From: UBA5543 sp964464965 | Lineage (GTDB): Bacteria; Bacteroidota; Bacteroidia; Chitinophagales; Chitinophagaceae | Reading direction: 5' to 3' | NCBI GenBank assembly: GCA_964464965.1 | Contig: CAYXHM010000002.1 | Span: forward strand, 372,001-436,000 | DNA: 64,000 nt | Part shown: positions 49,641 through 59,141 of the stretch, in pieces | Layout: every line of letters starts with the position of its first letter | How positions within the stretch are numbered: the stretch's first letter is position 1 | Translations under genes and position numbers: made by a program | Notes under the pieces: model-generated | The model's database searches: none | What the model was told of the DNA's origin: nothing | The model's input: the letters and a program-made list of their open reading frames with translations, nothing else

Positions 49641-49937
49641 TTAAGCAAGCTCGTTTATCCTGATTTTTGTCAGGTATTGACGGTGGCCATTTGATTTTTG
49701 GTAACCTTTACGACGTTTTTTCTTGAAAACGATCACTTTGTCACCTTTCAGATGGTCAACTATTTCTGCTTTAATTTTTATAGACGCGCCAAGGTCTATC
49801 TTACCTTCGCTACTTGTCATTAGTATGTTAGAAAACTCTACGCTTTCACCTACATTTCCTTCAAGGCGGTGTACAAACAACTCATCGTTCTTTTTCACTT
49901 TAAATTGCTGACCCGCTATATTTACAATTGCAAACAT
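49641..49937 (-). CDS. rplU: 50S ribosomal protein L21
   Basis: 98 residues. It begins MFAIVNIAGQQFKVKKND and ends with VIVFKKKRRKGYQKSNGHRQ followed by the L21 signature end YLTKIRINELA. L21 binds 23S rRNA near L20. It is the first gene of the rplU-rpmA-H1-like operon, with a good promoter 23-54 bases upstream. No sign of an autoregulatory RNA leader is seen in the short leader. Confidence 0.97.
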   Translation of the reverse strand: MFAIVNIAGQQFKVKKNDELFVHRLEGNVGESVEFSNILMTSSEGKIDLGASIKIKAEIVDHLKGDKVIVFKKKRRKGYQKSNGHRQYLTKIRINELA

Positions 49938-49959
49938 GATGCTCCTAAAATATTTTCCG

Positions 49960-49991
49960 CAAAGTTAATGCAGATTTTCCAAATTAAACAA
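49960..49991 (-). promoter_or_regulatory. Promoter of the rplU-rpmA operon
   Basis: On the minus strand TTG (49991-49989), a 21-base spacer and TAACTTTG (49967-49960) match the Bacteroidota consensus in both boxes. Transcription would start near 49953, giving a leader of about 15 bases. Confidence 0.6.
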
Positions 49992-50033
49992 CTTTTTTTA
50001 TTATCTGTTTTCAATCAACCCATATATAACAGG

Positions 50034-51404
50034 CTACTTCTTTTCAGGCATTGCTTTCCGGCTTATAAAGTATTGTAATAATACTATGATATTTGTAGCA
50101 GGCAGTACCCAAAATACCCTTATCTGTAACCTGTCCAGTACATTGGCAAAGGTAGCTGTAACAAATGCGTTGCTGATTATAAACATGCACACTACCAGGT
50201 ATATGTATGCTATTTTTCTCCTTCCAGGCATATTTCCTATGAGCAGCAGCACAGCAATAGAGGACAACAGAAAGGTGTAACGCTGTATTATTATCCAGGC
50301 AGTATTATCTATAGTCCCCTTCATCTGGTGCGAATTCATGTATTGAGGCATTTCCGGCTTAATAAATATATTGATATATTTAAAAGGCGAAGATGCTACA
50401 CCGTGCGATACCTCACCTTCCGGTATGCTTATAAAAGATAGCTGTTTGGCGGTATGCCGTACAGACTGTTTGGCAAATTGGTATGCATACCTTGGATTGG
50501 TAAAGATGTCTTTGATGATAGGGTTATGCACTGTAGCACTGCTATCCCAGCCACCTATTTTGTAAAAGGGGCTATAGTCGTCCCATAAATAATGATAGGC
50601 AATGCCAGGTATCTCATTTTGATAAAGACAAAGCTTGTTGGATTTTGTGTCGCAGTTTTCAGACAGGTACTGTTGTAATACTCCCGTCTCTGCCAGTTTG
50701 CCTACCATAAAGGCATGAGAAGCAGCCGATAATGTAAAACCAAGGCCTTTACTATAGTTGATACTACACATAAACATCCAGCAACAGGCTGTCAGCAGCA
50801 GTACCCGGGCCAGATTGTTTCTTATGTCATATTTGCCACGCACCCAGGCGGTAACCAGCAGAAGACCTGTAGCCATTGGGAGAATAAGAAAGTGTGAATT
50901 GTGCACCAAGACTGCACCGGCTATCATTCCAAGGTATGTTATACGGGTAAACCTTGAGGCATTTTTGTCGAGGGTGAATAGTAGCAATGCCAGCAAGAGT
51001 ATACCTGCAAATATATCTGGCATAAAATAAGAAGCTACCCATGACAGCCCGGTAGTGGTAACAATAACAGCAACAACCGTTAACCAACTCGCGGCACCCG
51101 GCATGCGACCCGCTATCAGCCGGTAATACCTTAACAACAGCCAGGTTATTATGACACATTGAAAAAAGACGGGCAGCCATGCACTACCATGTACACCTGC
51201 AAAGTGCAGCGTACGTAAACCGCCTACAGCGGCAAATACACTGTAGAATGATGAACGGTCTTTCAGCACCTGGAAATCGAATGCATACCTGATATATGCC
51301 CCTGTATCGCTGGTTACAAGCGGATATCCATTATAAAAAGCATACCACATCACCATTAAAGTACTTATTACAATTAAGCCAATAAAACGTATGCGGGGGT
51401 TCAT
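50034..51404 (-). CDS. Polytopic membrane protein, possible GT-C family glycosyltransferase
   Basis: 456 residues with about eleven hydrophobic segments. The start (FIGLIVISTLMVMWYAFYNG) leads to GYPLVTSDTGAYIRYAF, with an acidic residue in the first extracytoplasmic loop as in GT-C enzymes, then PVFFQCVIITWLLLRYYRL and SYFMPDIFAGILLLALLL. The last third has SSIAVLLLIGNMPGRRKIAY and VFWVLPATNIIVLLQYFI. The layout suggests a polyprenyl-sugar dependent transferase or polymer export protein, but no decisive motif is visible. It is divergent from the GH3 gene and stands alone. Confidence 0.65.
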   Translation of the reverse strand: MNPRIRFIGLIVISTLMVMWYAFYNGYPLVTSDTGAYIRYAFDFQVLKDRSSFYSVFAAVGGLRTLHFAGVHGSAWLPVFFQCVIITWLLLRYYRLIAGRMPGAASWLTVVAVIVTTTGLSWVASYFMPDIFAGILLLALLLFTLDKNASRFTRITYLGMIAGAVLVHNSHFLILPMATGLLLVTAWVRGKYDIRNNLARVLLLTACCWMFMCSINYSKGLGFTLSAASHAFMVGKLAETGVLQQYLSENCDTKSNKLCLYQNEIPGIAYHYLWDDYSPFYKIGGWDSSATVHNPIIKDIFTNPRYAYQFAKQSVRHTAKQLSFISIPEGEVSHGVASSPFKYINIFIKPEMPQYMNSHQMKGTIDNTAWIIIQRYTFLLSSIAVLLLIGNMPGRRKIAYIYLVVCMFIISNAFVTATFANVLDRLQIRVFWVLPATNIIVLLQYFISRKAMPEKK

Positions 51405-51502
51405 TGATAAAATGGATATGTGGTTGTTTTGCTAAAATAGGGTATAAAAAACACCTTGCCTGAATAAATACTAACTTTACGACCCTTACTGCATTGACTG
51501 TA

Positions 51503-53002
51503 ATGAAGATAAAATCATTTTTGGCGAAACCTTACGCAGCACTGGTGCATAGCCGCACCAGGAGAGATGCGGAAAATGCGTTGGTACAGCAGGAGGCAAT
51601 TTTGCAGTACCTTTTAAAGCAGGGTAGCAAAACTTTATTTGGTGCAGAACATCATTTTGCAGATCTAAAAACTCATGCTGAATTTTCACAAGCCGTTCCT
51701 GTAAGGGACTATGAAGCATTAAACGGCTATATAGAAAAGATAAAGGCCGGCCAGCAGAATGTATTGTGGAAAGGGAAACCTATGTATTTCGCCAAGACAT
51801 CGGGCACAACAAGTGGTACAAAATACATTCCCATATCTAAAGATTCTATTCATAACCATATTGATACTGCGAAAAATGCCCTGCTATGCTATATGATAGA
51901 AAGTGGGAACGCTGGTTTTGCTGATGGCAAGATGATATTCCTGTCCGGATCCCCGGTATTGGAAAGGGTAGCAGGCATACCCACCGGCAGGCTGAGCGGT
52001 ATAGTGAACCATTTTGTACCCGGCTACCTGAAAGGCAACCAACTGCCCAGCTACGAAACCAATTGCATAGAAGACTGGGAAACCAAGCTGGGAAAGATAG
52101 TGGAAGAAACTATTACAAAAGATATGCGCCTGATAAGCGGCATACCCCCATGGATACAGATGTACTTTGACTGGCTGCTGGAAAAGAGCGGAAAGGAAAG
52201 CATAAAAAAACTATTCCCAAACCTGCAGGTAATAGTGCAGGGGGGTGTAAATTTTGAGCCCTATAAAGCCCGGATGATGCAAAGCCTGGGAGAACATGTA
52301 GATATGCTGGAAACTTTCCCGGCATCTGAAGGTTTCTTTGCCTTCCAGGATACACTGGATAAAGAAGGCCTGCTGCTTAATACCAACTCAGGTATTTATT
52401 TTGAGTTTGTACCGGCAGGCGAAATATTTAACGAAAACCCTACCCGCCTATCGCTGAAGGATGTGAAAGTGGGCGAGAACTATGCGCTGATAGTTAACAG
52501 TAACGCCGGGCTCTGGGGTTATAATATAGGAGATACCATACGCTTTGTAAGCACGGACCCGTACAGGATAGTGGTTACCGGCAGGACCAAACATTTTATA
52601 TCTGCCTTTGGCGAGCATGTAATAGGCGAAGAGGTGGAATATGCCATGCTACAGGCTGCTAAAAAACATAATGCGCATATTGTAGAGTTCACAGTAGCGC
52701 CCATGGTGCAGACGAATAATGAGCTGCCCTACCACGAGTGGTTTGTTGAGTTTGAACAACAGCCCGCCAATATAGAAGAATTCTCAAAAACAATAGATGG
52801 TCACCTGCGCAGCAAGAATACGTACTACGACGACCTGATAAAAGGGAATATACTGCAACCGCTGAAGATAAGACCCATGCAGAGCCACGCCTTTATAGAA
52901 TACATGAAAACACAGGGTAAACTAGGAGGGCAAAATAAAGTACCCCGCCTGGGCAACGACCGCAGGATAGCAGATGAAATAGCCCGTTGGATAGCAAAGT
53001 AG
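51503..53002 (+). CDS. GH3 family acyl-adenylate amido synthetase
   Basis: 499 residues from the ATG at 51503 (MKIKSFLAKPYAALVHSRTR); an in-frame TTG three codons earlier is less likely. Adenylation motifs of the GH3 family are present: FAKTSGTTSGTKYIPISKDS, LISGIPPWIQMYFDWLLEKS, VQGGVNFEPY, ETFPASEGFFAFQ, GLWGYNIGDTIRFVSTDP and VVTGRTKHFISAFGEHV. In plants GH3 enzymes join amino acids to hormones; bacterial members are uncharacterised. An AAA ATPase gene starts 8 bases after its stop, suggesting an operon. Confidence 0.9.
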   Translation: MKIKSFLAKPYAALVHSRTRRDAENALVQQEAILQYLLKQGSKTLFGAEHHFADLKTHAEFSQAVPVRDYEALNGYIEKIKAGQQNVLWKGKPMYFAKTSGTTSGTKYIPISKDSIHNHIDTAKNALLCYMIESGNAGFADGKMIFLSGSPVLERVAGIPTGRLSGIVNHFVPGYLKGNQLPSYETNCIEDWETKLGKIVEETITKDMRLISGIPPWIQMYFDWLLEKSGKESIKKLFPNLQVIVQGGVNFEPYKARMMQSLGEHVDMLETFPASEGFFAFQDTLDKEGLLLNTNSGIYFEFVPAGEIFNENPTRLSLKDVKVGENYALIVNSNAGLWGYNIGDTIRFVSTDPYRIVVTGRTKHFISAFGEHVIGEEVEYAMLQAAKKHNAHIVEFTVAPMVQTNNELPYHEWFVEFEQQPANIEEFSKTIDGHLRSKNTYYDDLIKGNILQPLKIRPMQSHAFIEYMKTQGKLGGQNKVPRLGNDRRIADEIARWIAK

Positions 53003-53010
53003 ATTTCATA

Positions 53011-53730
53011 ATGAACGCATACGATATTATCATCCACGACAGGGAAAAAGTAAACTGGGAAGACGTGCTGATGGACGAGGCAGGCCGGAAAGTGATTGAC
53101 CAGCTTATAAAAGAGTACCGGCACCTGGAAGAACTAAAAAAATATAACCTGCCTGTAAATAATAAGCTCTTGCTGCATGGTAGTTCCGGATGTGGCAAAA
53201 CCATGACGGCAAAAGCTATTGCCCACTCGCTGGGCAAAATGATTTATATTCTTAATCTCAGCAATTTTATCTCAGCACGTATAGGTGAAACATCTCAAAA
53301 CCTGAAGCTGGTTTTTGATAAAGCCTCACGGGAAGGAGCGGTGTTGTTTCTTGACGAGTTTGACCAGATAGGTAAAATGCGTGGTAGTACCGACCAGGAT
53401 GTTGGCGAGATGAGAAGGCTGGTGAATACACTCATACAACTGATAGATTATTTCCCTGAAAAAGCCCTGCTGGTGGCTGCCACCAACCACCTGGACATTT
53501 TAGACCATGCCCTGATAAGGCGCTTTCAATGTGTAGTAGAATATGAGATGCCTGCTGCTGAAGTACTGGATAAATATTATGACAAGCTGCTTTCAGCATT
53601 TCCACTTCACCTTCAGGATATTGAACGCAAATACGAAATCTCGTTTGCCGAGGCTAAAGACCATATTTACACATTAGTTAAAGCCAGGATTATAGATGAA
53701 CTGGAATCAGGCACAAATAGTTTAACATAA
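53011..53730 (+). CDS. AAA ATPase
   Basis: 239 residues from the ATG at 53011; an ATG 24 bases upstream overlaps the GH3 gene. Walker A is GSSGCGKTMTA (57-67), Walker B is VLFLDEFDQIGK, sensor 1 lies in VAATNHLDILDHALIRRF with the arginine finger region. It is a single-module AAA of the spastin/FtsH-type class with a short N-terminal helix. No protease or other domain is fused. Its stop codon lies inside a 46-base palindrome. The substrate is unknown; linkage to GH3 is suggestive only. Confidence 0.85.
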   Translation: MNAYDIIIHDREKVNWEDVLMDEAGRKVIDQLIKEYRHLEELKKYNLPVNNKLLLHGSSGCGKTMTAKAIAHSLGKMIYILNLSNFISARIGETSQNLKLVFDKASREGAVLFLDEFDQIGKMRGSTDQDVGEMRRLVNTLIQLIDYFPEKALLVAATNHLDILDHALIRRFQCVVEYEMPAAEVLDKYYDKLLSAFPLHLQDIERKYEISFAEAKDHIYTLVKARIIDELESGTNSLT

Positions 53731-53769
53731 ACAAGGCTGCCCGCATATGCGGGCAGCCTTGTTTATGTT
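53724..53769. terminator. 46-base perfect palindrome between convergent genes
   Basis: AACATAAACAAGGCTGCCCG and CGGGCAGCCTTGTTTATGTT form the ends of a fully symmetric 46-base sequence centred on CATATG. The left arm contains the stop codon of the AAA ATPase gene. It can act as a terminator on both strands. Confidence 0.88.
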
Positions 53770-53783
53770 GTTATTGCTGATGT

Positions 53784-56700
53784 TTACCGTGTGATGAGCA
53801 CTGTTGCCGTGGCAACCTTATGCGTACCATTCAATATAAGATGATAGGCGCCCGCAGGTATTGAAGCAGGTAATATCGCTGTATGTTTTGACGTATTTGC
53901 ATTTACGATAATTTCCTCTTCGTAGGCTATACGACCGAGTACATCTGACAATTTTAAGCTGTACACACCTGCCGGTAATCCTTCCAGGCCCGATATCATG
54001 ATATGATCAGATGCAGGCTGGGGATAAATAACAATATTATGCCCGCTTTCTGTATTCTTTATATCATTCCCCCAGTGTGTTATGGTCAAAGTATTAGATG
54101 TAACTGTAGCGGGTGTTGCACAGGTATCTGCACGTTTTACCTGCAGCGATACTACGTCACCATTAGCCAGAGTATTGCTGGTATAGATAGTGGAAGTAGC
54201 GCCTGCTACAGCACTGCTATTCACCATCCATTGGTATTGTGGTGCTGCTCCTCCATTTGTTACAGTTGCGGTAAATGTCACAGTATGCCCCGGCGCAATG
54301 AATGTGCCTGGTGTGGCAGAAATGTTCACTCCGGCAGGTTGAGATGGGTTAATGGCTATACTGACAGGAGAGGATGTAACACTCACATCGGCAAGGCCGC
54401 ATCCGGATTTGCGGGTAAGCCTGCAAGTCACTGCATCACCCATTACAAGAACTGCTGTTGTAAACAAAGAATCAGATGCTCCGTTAACAAGTGTTCCGTT
54501 AATGAACCACTCAAAAGTAAACCACACGCCGGCATTGACTGGTGTAGCACGGAAAGTAACAGGTTTGCCCGCACATGCATAAGCTACATTAGTTGATACA
54601 CCTATTGCTGGGTTAGCCCAGTTGTTTGTATCTACGCGTAATACAGCTTCTTCCGTAAGATTTGTACCATCACAAGCATTGGTAAGTACACAACGGAAAC
54701 GTGAGCCATCAAGTGTGCGTTGCAGGTTGCTAAGCAAAAGCGTATCATTATATGCACCGGAATATGTTGCATTTTCCTGCACATTCTCCCAACCTTTGCC
54801 ATTATTATATTGCCAGCGGTAGGCCGTTGCTCCGGTGCCCGATATAATGAACATAGCGCCATTACCTGCACAAGCAATAGTATCACGCGGATGAGATAAC
54901 ACTATGGCAGGTTGTGCGCACTCATACTTATAAGCATAAATAGCACCATCTGTAAAAGCTGCCAGCATACGGTTGTTCATGATGGCCAGTGAATGGCTCA
55001 TCAGCGGCGTAGCTTTTGCAAAAGCCGGATTGCCCACCGTTTGCCATGCAGCACCCGAGAGGCGTTTAACAGTAAGGCTTGGTAGCGCAGAAACAGACCT
55101 GTCGGAATAGGAAGCATACAAAGTCCCATCTGCCGCAAACTGGATATCCGGATAGCTGGCACGCGTAGGTGAAGCTACAGCAGGTACCACATCCAGCCAT
55201 TGATAATTTGGCTCGTCGTATTTCTGTACCCTCAACTCGTATTGGCTGGTGTTAAGAAATGCTACGTGCGGTATATCCATGCTGTCAATTTCCAGGTCGG
55301 GATCTCCATCATAATAAGTTCCGTTCGCGGTATTAAATATCGGGCCCTCGTCCAGCCATTGTGTACCATCATACCTGAAAAGCCCAAAGGCGTAAAGATA
55401 ATTGGGGTGTGTACTGAAATGGCTGCCTGCAAGTATATAGGGTATACCCTTACTATCTACTTTCAGATTGAAATAACGAAACCCGCCATTTGGTTTTAGC
55501 GAGGGTAGCTGGCTCCATGATGAACCATTGTACTTATGTATCTGTATGCCATATGAAGGGCTCATGGGTATTAGAGAGACATAGACATCTCCATTATTTG
55601 CCACTGTTATTTTAACTTGCTGAGCTGTGTCGCGCAGACCGGCTTTCATCCATGTATTACCGGTACGCTTCCATATCTCATAGCTGCTGTAGGTGCCTGA
55701 ATCACGTAGCGCTATCCACGCTTCGCCATTTGGGTGTACAGCTATATCTGTAGCCATACCTTTTAAGCCTCCCTGTCCTGAACGGCCTATCTCCGTCCAG
55801 TTTACATCGTATTCATATATACGGGTATTGTAAGGCTCATCGAGGAAATAGTCACCCCCTGTGATGCCATAAGCTTTTTTGCCATCGGGCGCTGCCACCA
55901 CCTTTACAGTTGTAGCATTTCCATTAGTAATGCCCGGGCTTGTACCCTGGTGCACCCATGAGTTATTGTTCAGTTTCAGCAGGCTTGATTTAATGTATAT
56001 ATCGAGTACATGCGGAACACCTGCTGTATCAAGGCCTAATTGAGGATATGACTGAGCCACTTTACGTACGATAAATGTATCGGGACCAGCCACCGCCCAG
56101 TTAACGCCATCAAAACGGCGCAACATGGGCATAGTGGGAGTTGAGCCATTTTTGAAATCTGTGTTGCTCAGCAGATATGTGCCCTTTACTGTATCCACTA
56201 TCAGTTGCAGGTTATTACACGCCGCTTCAGAAAAGTTGGCTGCACCTACCGCTACCCAACTACTGCCATTGTATTTGCGCACATTTAAGCGTTTGCCGGC
56301 AGCTATATCTGTGTAGGCTACCAGTGTAGTATCGTTCTTCATTAATGCCAGCGAGAAAGACTCAATATGTATCCCCGGTGCTACTATTCCTAATGTGGAC
56401 CAGGTAGTGCCGGTATAGCGGTACACTTCTGCAGAAAGTACACCTGCCGCACTGTATTGTATCAGCACTTGTGGAAGGCCTGTAGCACCTACAGCCAGTC
56501 GTAGGTCTTGTATGTTTGAAGTTAGCGCAATATTAGCGCCTATTGCCTGCCATGCAGTACCATCCCACCTTTTTACTGTCACAATATTTGGCGCTATGGC
56601 ATCGTCAACATAAGCGACAACCGGTGCTCCGGTATTGTCTATAGCAATGCGGCAATGCAGCGCACGGGCGGAAGATACAGGTGAACCCACACTCACCCAT

Positions 56701-57104
56701 GATGTGCCGTTGAATGTTTTTACTACCGCCGCACGGCCTATGGTCTGATCCTGGTAAATAACATAAGGTACTGCGCCGGGCGCAACTGCAATGTGCATAT
56801 AATCTACTGCACCCGCTGAAAATCCGGGAGTGCCTACAGTTGACCAGTTTGCGCCATCCCAGTGTCTTACCCCGGCACGCATTTCTACAACTGTTGGCGA
56901 TGCCCATACATATTGCTTGTGCATTACATAAAATCCCTTGCCCCTGTCTGAGGCCATGGAAAGATCTGCAGAGCTGCTATATACCAGAGGCTGATTACCA
57001 TCGTCAGGGCCTGCGGGTGTCCAGGGTTGTGCATTTAAAGTAGTTGTTACAAATATTGCAGCCATAAACCAGGCCATCCTAAGTATACCTTTTCTCATGC
57101 TCAT
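53784..57104 (-). CDS. Large secreted T9SS cargo protein with repeated propeller-like units and Ig-like domains
   Basis: 1106 residues. A signal peptide (MAWFMAAIFVTTTLNAQPW) is followed by about twelve units of 45-55 residues, of the form (K/R)xFNGTSWxxVG then a hydrophobic strand (VVKTFNGTSWVSVGSPV, VKRWDGTAWQAIG, VYRYTGTTWSTLG, VRKYNGSSWVAVG, IHKYNGSSWSQLP), probably a propeller. From about 740 to 1020 come Ig-like or PKD-like modules (PAIVLSHPRDTIACAGNGAM, WQYNNGKGWENVQENATYSG). The C-terminus (NIVIYPQPASDHIMISGL, GLPAGVYSLKLSDVLGRIAY, PAGAYHLILNGTHKVATATV) is a type A T9SS sorting domain. It is probably displayed on or released from the cell surface. The ligand is unknown. Confidence 0.85.
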   Translation of the reverse strand: MSMRKGILRMAWFMAAIFVTTTLNAQPWTPAGPDDGNQPLVYSSSADLSMASDRGKGFYVMHKQYVWASPTVVEMRAGVRHWDGANWSTVGTPGFSAGAVDYMHIAVAPGAVPYVIYQDQTIGRAAVVKTFNGTSWVSVGSPVSSARALHCRIAIDNTGAPVVAYVDDAIAPNIVTVKRWDGTAWQAIGANIALTSNIQDLRLAVGATGLPQVLIQYSAAGVLSAEVYRYTGTTWSTLGIVAPGIHIESFSLALMKNDTTLVAYTDIAAGKRLNVRKYNGSSWVAVGAANFSEAACNNLQLIVDTVKGTYLLSNTDFKNGSTPTMPMLRRFDGVNWAVAGPDTFIVRKVAQSYPQLGLDTAGVPHVLDIYIKSSLLKLNNNSWVHQGTSPGITNGNATTVKVVAAPDGKKAYGITGGDYFLDEPYNTRIYEYDVNWTEIGRSGQGGLKGMATDIAVHPNGEAWIALRDSGTYSSYEIWKRTGNTWMKAGLRDTAQQVKITVANNGDVYVSLIPMSPSYGIQIHKYNGSSWSQLPSLKPNGGFRYFNLKVDSKGIPYILAGSHFSTHPNYLYAFGLFRYDGTQWLDEGPIFNTANGTYYDGDPDLEIDSMDIPHVAFLNTSQYELRVQKYDEPNYQWLDVVPAVASPTRASYPDIQFAADGTLYASYSDRSVSALPSLTVKRLSGAAWQTVGNPAFAKATPLMSHSLAIMNNRMLAAFTDGAIYAYKYECAQPAIVLSHPRDTIACAGNGAMFIISGTGATAYRWQYNNGKGWENVQENATYSGAYNDTLLLSNLQRTLDGSRFRCVLTNACDGTNLTEEAVLRVDTNNWANPAIGVSTNVAYACAGKPVTFRATPVNAGVWFTFEWFINGTLVNGASDSLFTTAVLVMGDAVTCRLTRKSGCGLADVSVTSSPVSIAINPSQPAGVNISATPGTFIAPGHTVTFTATVTNGGAAPQYQWMVNSSAVAGATSTIYTSNTLANGDVVSLQVKRADTCATPATVTSNTLTITHWGNDIKNTESGHNIVIYPQPASDHIMISGLEGLPAGVYSLKLSDVLGRIAYEEEIIVNANTSKHTAILPASIPAGAYHLILNGTHKVATATVLITR

Positions 57105-57236
57105 TTATTATGAAGCGCAAAGGTAGCGAGAAACATATATGTAACCTATTTATAAATTGTAACAGAAGGTTAAAACCTTGTCTATCAGAGATAAATGGTT
57201 ATAACAGGGTTATTAAACACATACCATCGGAAGTTC

Positions 57237-58922
57237 CTATGGTTTCAGCAATGCACTATAGCCACCCGGCTTTTCTATCATTGCCAGCGCCTTTTCTACA
57301 TCTTTGTCATTACGAATACTATGCGCTATCCTGCCGCGCATGTAGTAGTAGCGCGATACGATTTCACTCTCCAGTAGTTCTGTAATTTCCGCACGATGTT
57401 TTTGAAGGTCTTGCTGCTTATCGTGTTTCAACTTCGTTTGCAGTGCATTGTAACTGCTTTCTATATCTGCAAAATATTTTTCTCTTTGCGCTGTGCTTTT
57501 TAAAGAGTCCAGTGCAACTTCAGTTTCAGTTTTGTAAGAATAATCTTTTCCATCCAGCCATTTTGTAAATTCACTGAAAGCGGTGTTATCCAGCTTAAAA
57601 TCTGCTGCCGGAGCGATGGTTTTGTTCTTACGCGTGTAAACAGTCGCGTAGTCAAAAAAGTAGTTTTTAATGTACAGGGTAATTGCCAGCCTGCTGGCTT
57701 CATCGCCGGGTATCACTACATCGGGCTCTACTCCACCTCCACTTAATACCTTACGGCCGTTGACGGTTTTATATTCTTTCTTTAGTGAATCAGGAATATC
57801 GCCTACACTGCCATCTTCGTTACGGTGCGAATAATCGAGTGCCTGTATGCACCTGCCGCTTGGGGTATAGTATTTTGCCGTAGTCAGCTTCAGGCGTGCA
57901 TTATAACCCAGCGGGCGTGTGGTTTGTACCAAGCCCTTGCCAAACGAACGTTCGCCAATTACCAAAGCCCTGTCCAGGTCTTGCAGGGTACCTGCTACAA
58001 TTTCTGATGCTGATGCTGAGGAACGGTTGATGAGTACGGTTACGGGTATTTTCAAATCCCAGGGGGCAGCGGTTGTTTTAAAATCATGGTCCCATTCTTT
58101 CATTTTACCTTTGGTACTTACTACCAGCTGGCCTTTGTCTATGAACAGGTTGCATACATTTACAGCCTCGTCGAGCAGGCCGCCGGGATTGTTTCTTAAG
58201 TCCAGAACAACACCACTCAATGCAGGCTGTATTTTCTTAAGGCTATCCAGTTGTGCTTTAACCAACCTGCTGCAGTGTGGTGTAAACTGCGTCAACTTTA
58301 CATAAGCAATATCGTTTTTTGCTCCCATCAATGCACCATAAGGCACGCTGGATAATTCTATTTCTCCACGGGTAATCATTTTATCAGAAACGATGCCCGT
58401 GCTACTTTCCCTTATCTTAATAGTTAACTGCGTGCCGGGAGAACCTTTCAGCAATATGCTCATATCTTCTATATCCTTCCCATCTACCTTTTTGCCTGCA
58501 ATAGCTATTACCTGGTCTCCGGGGTGCAGGCCCGCCTTGTCTGCCGGGCTGCCTTCATACACATCCCCAACATATACGCTATCGCCTATGCGCCGCATGT
58601 TGGCGCCTATACCACCATACCTGCCCGTAGTCTGGAATTCATATTCCTCTATATCAGACTCGGTAATATAGTTGGTATATGGGTCCAGGCTTTTCAGCAT
58701 GGCATCTATGCCGGTTTTTATCAGTTTGCCCGGTTCAATATCGTCCACATAATAAACATTCAGTTCTTTCAGAACAGTGTTGAATATATCCAGGTTCTTC
58801 GATATCTCGAAATAAGAATCTGTATTACGGGCCTGTATGAATACAAATGATACTGTAGCTAGGGCTATACCTGCAACAAAGCCTCTATATTTATGTATTT
58901 TATTTTTTATGTATTTCAGCAT
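57237..58922 (-). CDS. C-terminal processing peptidase (S41, CtpA/Prc type) with PDZ domain
   Basis: 561 residues from the ATG at 58922. One N-terminal membrane helix (GFVAGIALATVSFVFIQA) leads to SLDPYTNYITESDIEEYEFQ, the PDZ domain (VYEGSPADKAGLHPGDQVIA), the protease domain VVLDLRNNPGGLLDEAVNVC, INRSSASASEIVAGTLQDLD (catalytic Ser) and GERSFGKGLVQ (catalytic Lys). A long C-terminal helical part follows, as in Prc. It trims or degrades periplasmic proteins. It is transcribed alone; the 192 bases between it and the kbl terminator hold no gene. Confidence 0.9.
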   Translation of the reverse strand: MLKYIKNKIHKYRGFVAGIALATVSFVFIQARNTDSYFEISKNLDIFNTVLKELNVYYVDDIEPGKLIKTGIDAMLKSLDPYTNYITESDIEEYEFQTTGRYGGIGANMRRIGDSVYVGDVYEGSPADKAGLHPGDQVIAIAGKKVDGKDIEDMSILLKGSPGTQLTIKIRESSTGIVSDKMITRGEIELSSVPYGALMGAKNDIAYVKLTQFTPHCSRLVKAQLDSLKKIQPALSGVVLDLRNNPGGLLDEAVNVCNLFIDKGQLVVSTKGKMKEWDHDFKTTAAPWDLKIPVTVLINRSSASASEIVAGTLQDLDRALVIGERSFGKGLVQTTRPLGYNARLKLTTAKYYTPSGRCIQALDYSHRNEDGSVGDIPDSLKKEYKTVNGRKVLSGGGVEPDVVIPGDEASRLAITLYIKNYFFDYATVYTRKNKTIAPAADFKLDNTAFSEFTKWLDGKDYSYKTETEVALDSLKSTAQREKYFADIESSYNALQTKLKHDKQQDLQKHRAEITELLESEIVSRYYYMRGRIAHSIRNDKDVEKALAMIEKPGGYSALLKP

Positions 58923-59092
58923 TTTTACACACTTATAAAGTAATGGCAATCTACGAAAATATAAGGCTCAACGAGAGATTGCGTTAATTTTAACAGTACT
59001 GCGACTTATTTTCTACCTCCTTTTATCCCCCTGCCGGTTTTATAATTGTCTGGGACCTGATCCGGCCAGCAGTAGACTAACAACCATAAAAA

Positions 59093-59116
59093 ATGCCGGA
59101 AGTTTTCCCCCGGCAT
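59093..59116 (-). terminator. Terminator of kbl
   Basis: Stem ATGCCGG / CCGGCAT with a 10-base loop, 26-49 bases after the kbl stop on the minus strand, followed there by T-rich sequence. Confidence 0.75.
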
Positions 59117-59141
59117 CATATCATAAATTGATTGCTTAGTA

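Noticed and set aside
59051..59070. GACCTGATCC as a fourth copy of the interspersed repeat
   Set aside because: Only ten bases agree with copy 1, and the flanks do not match.
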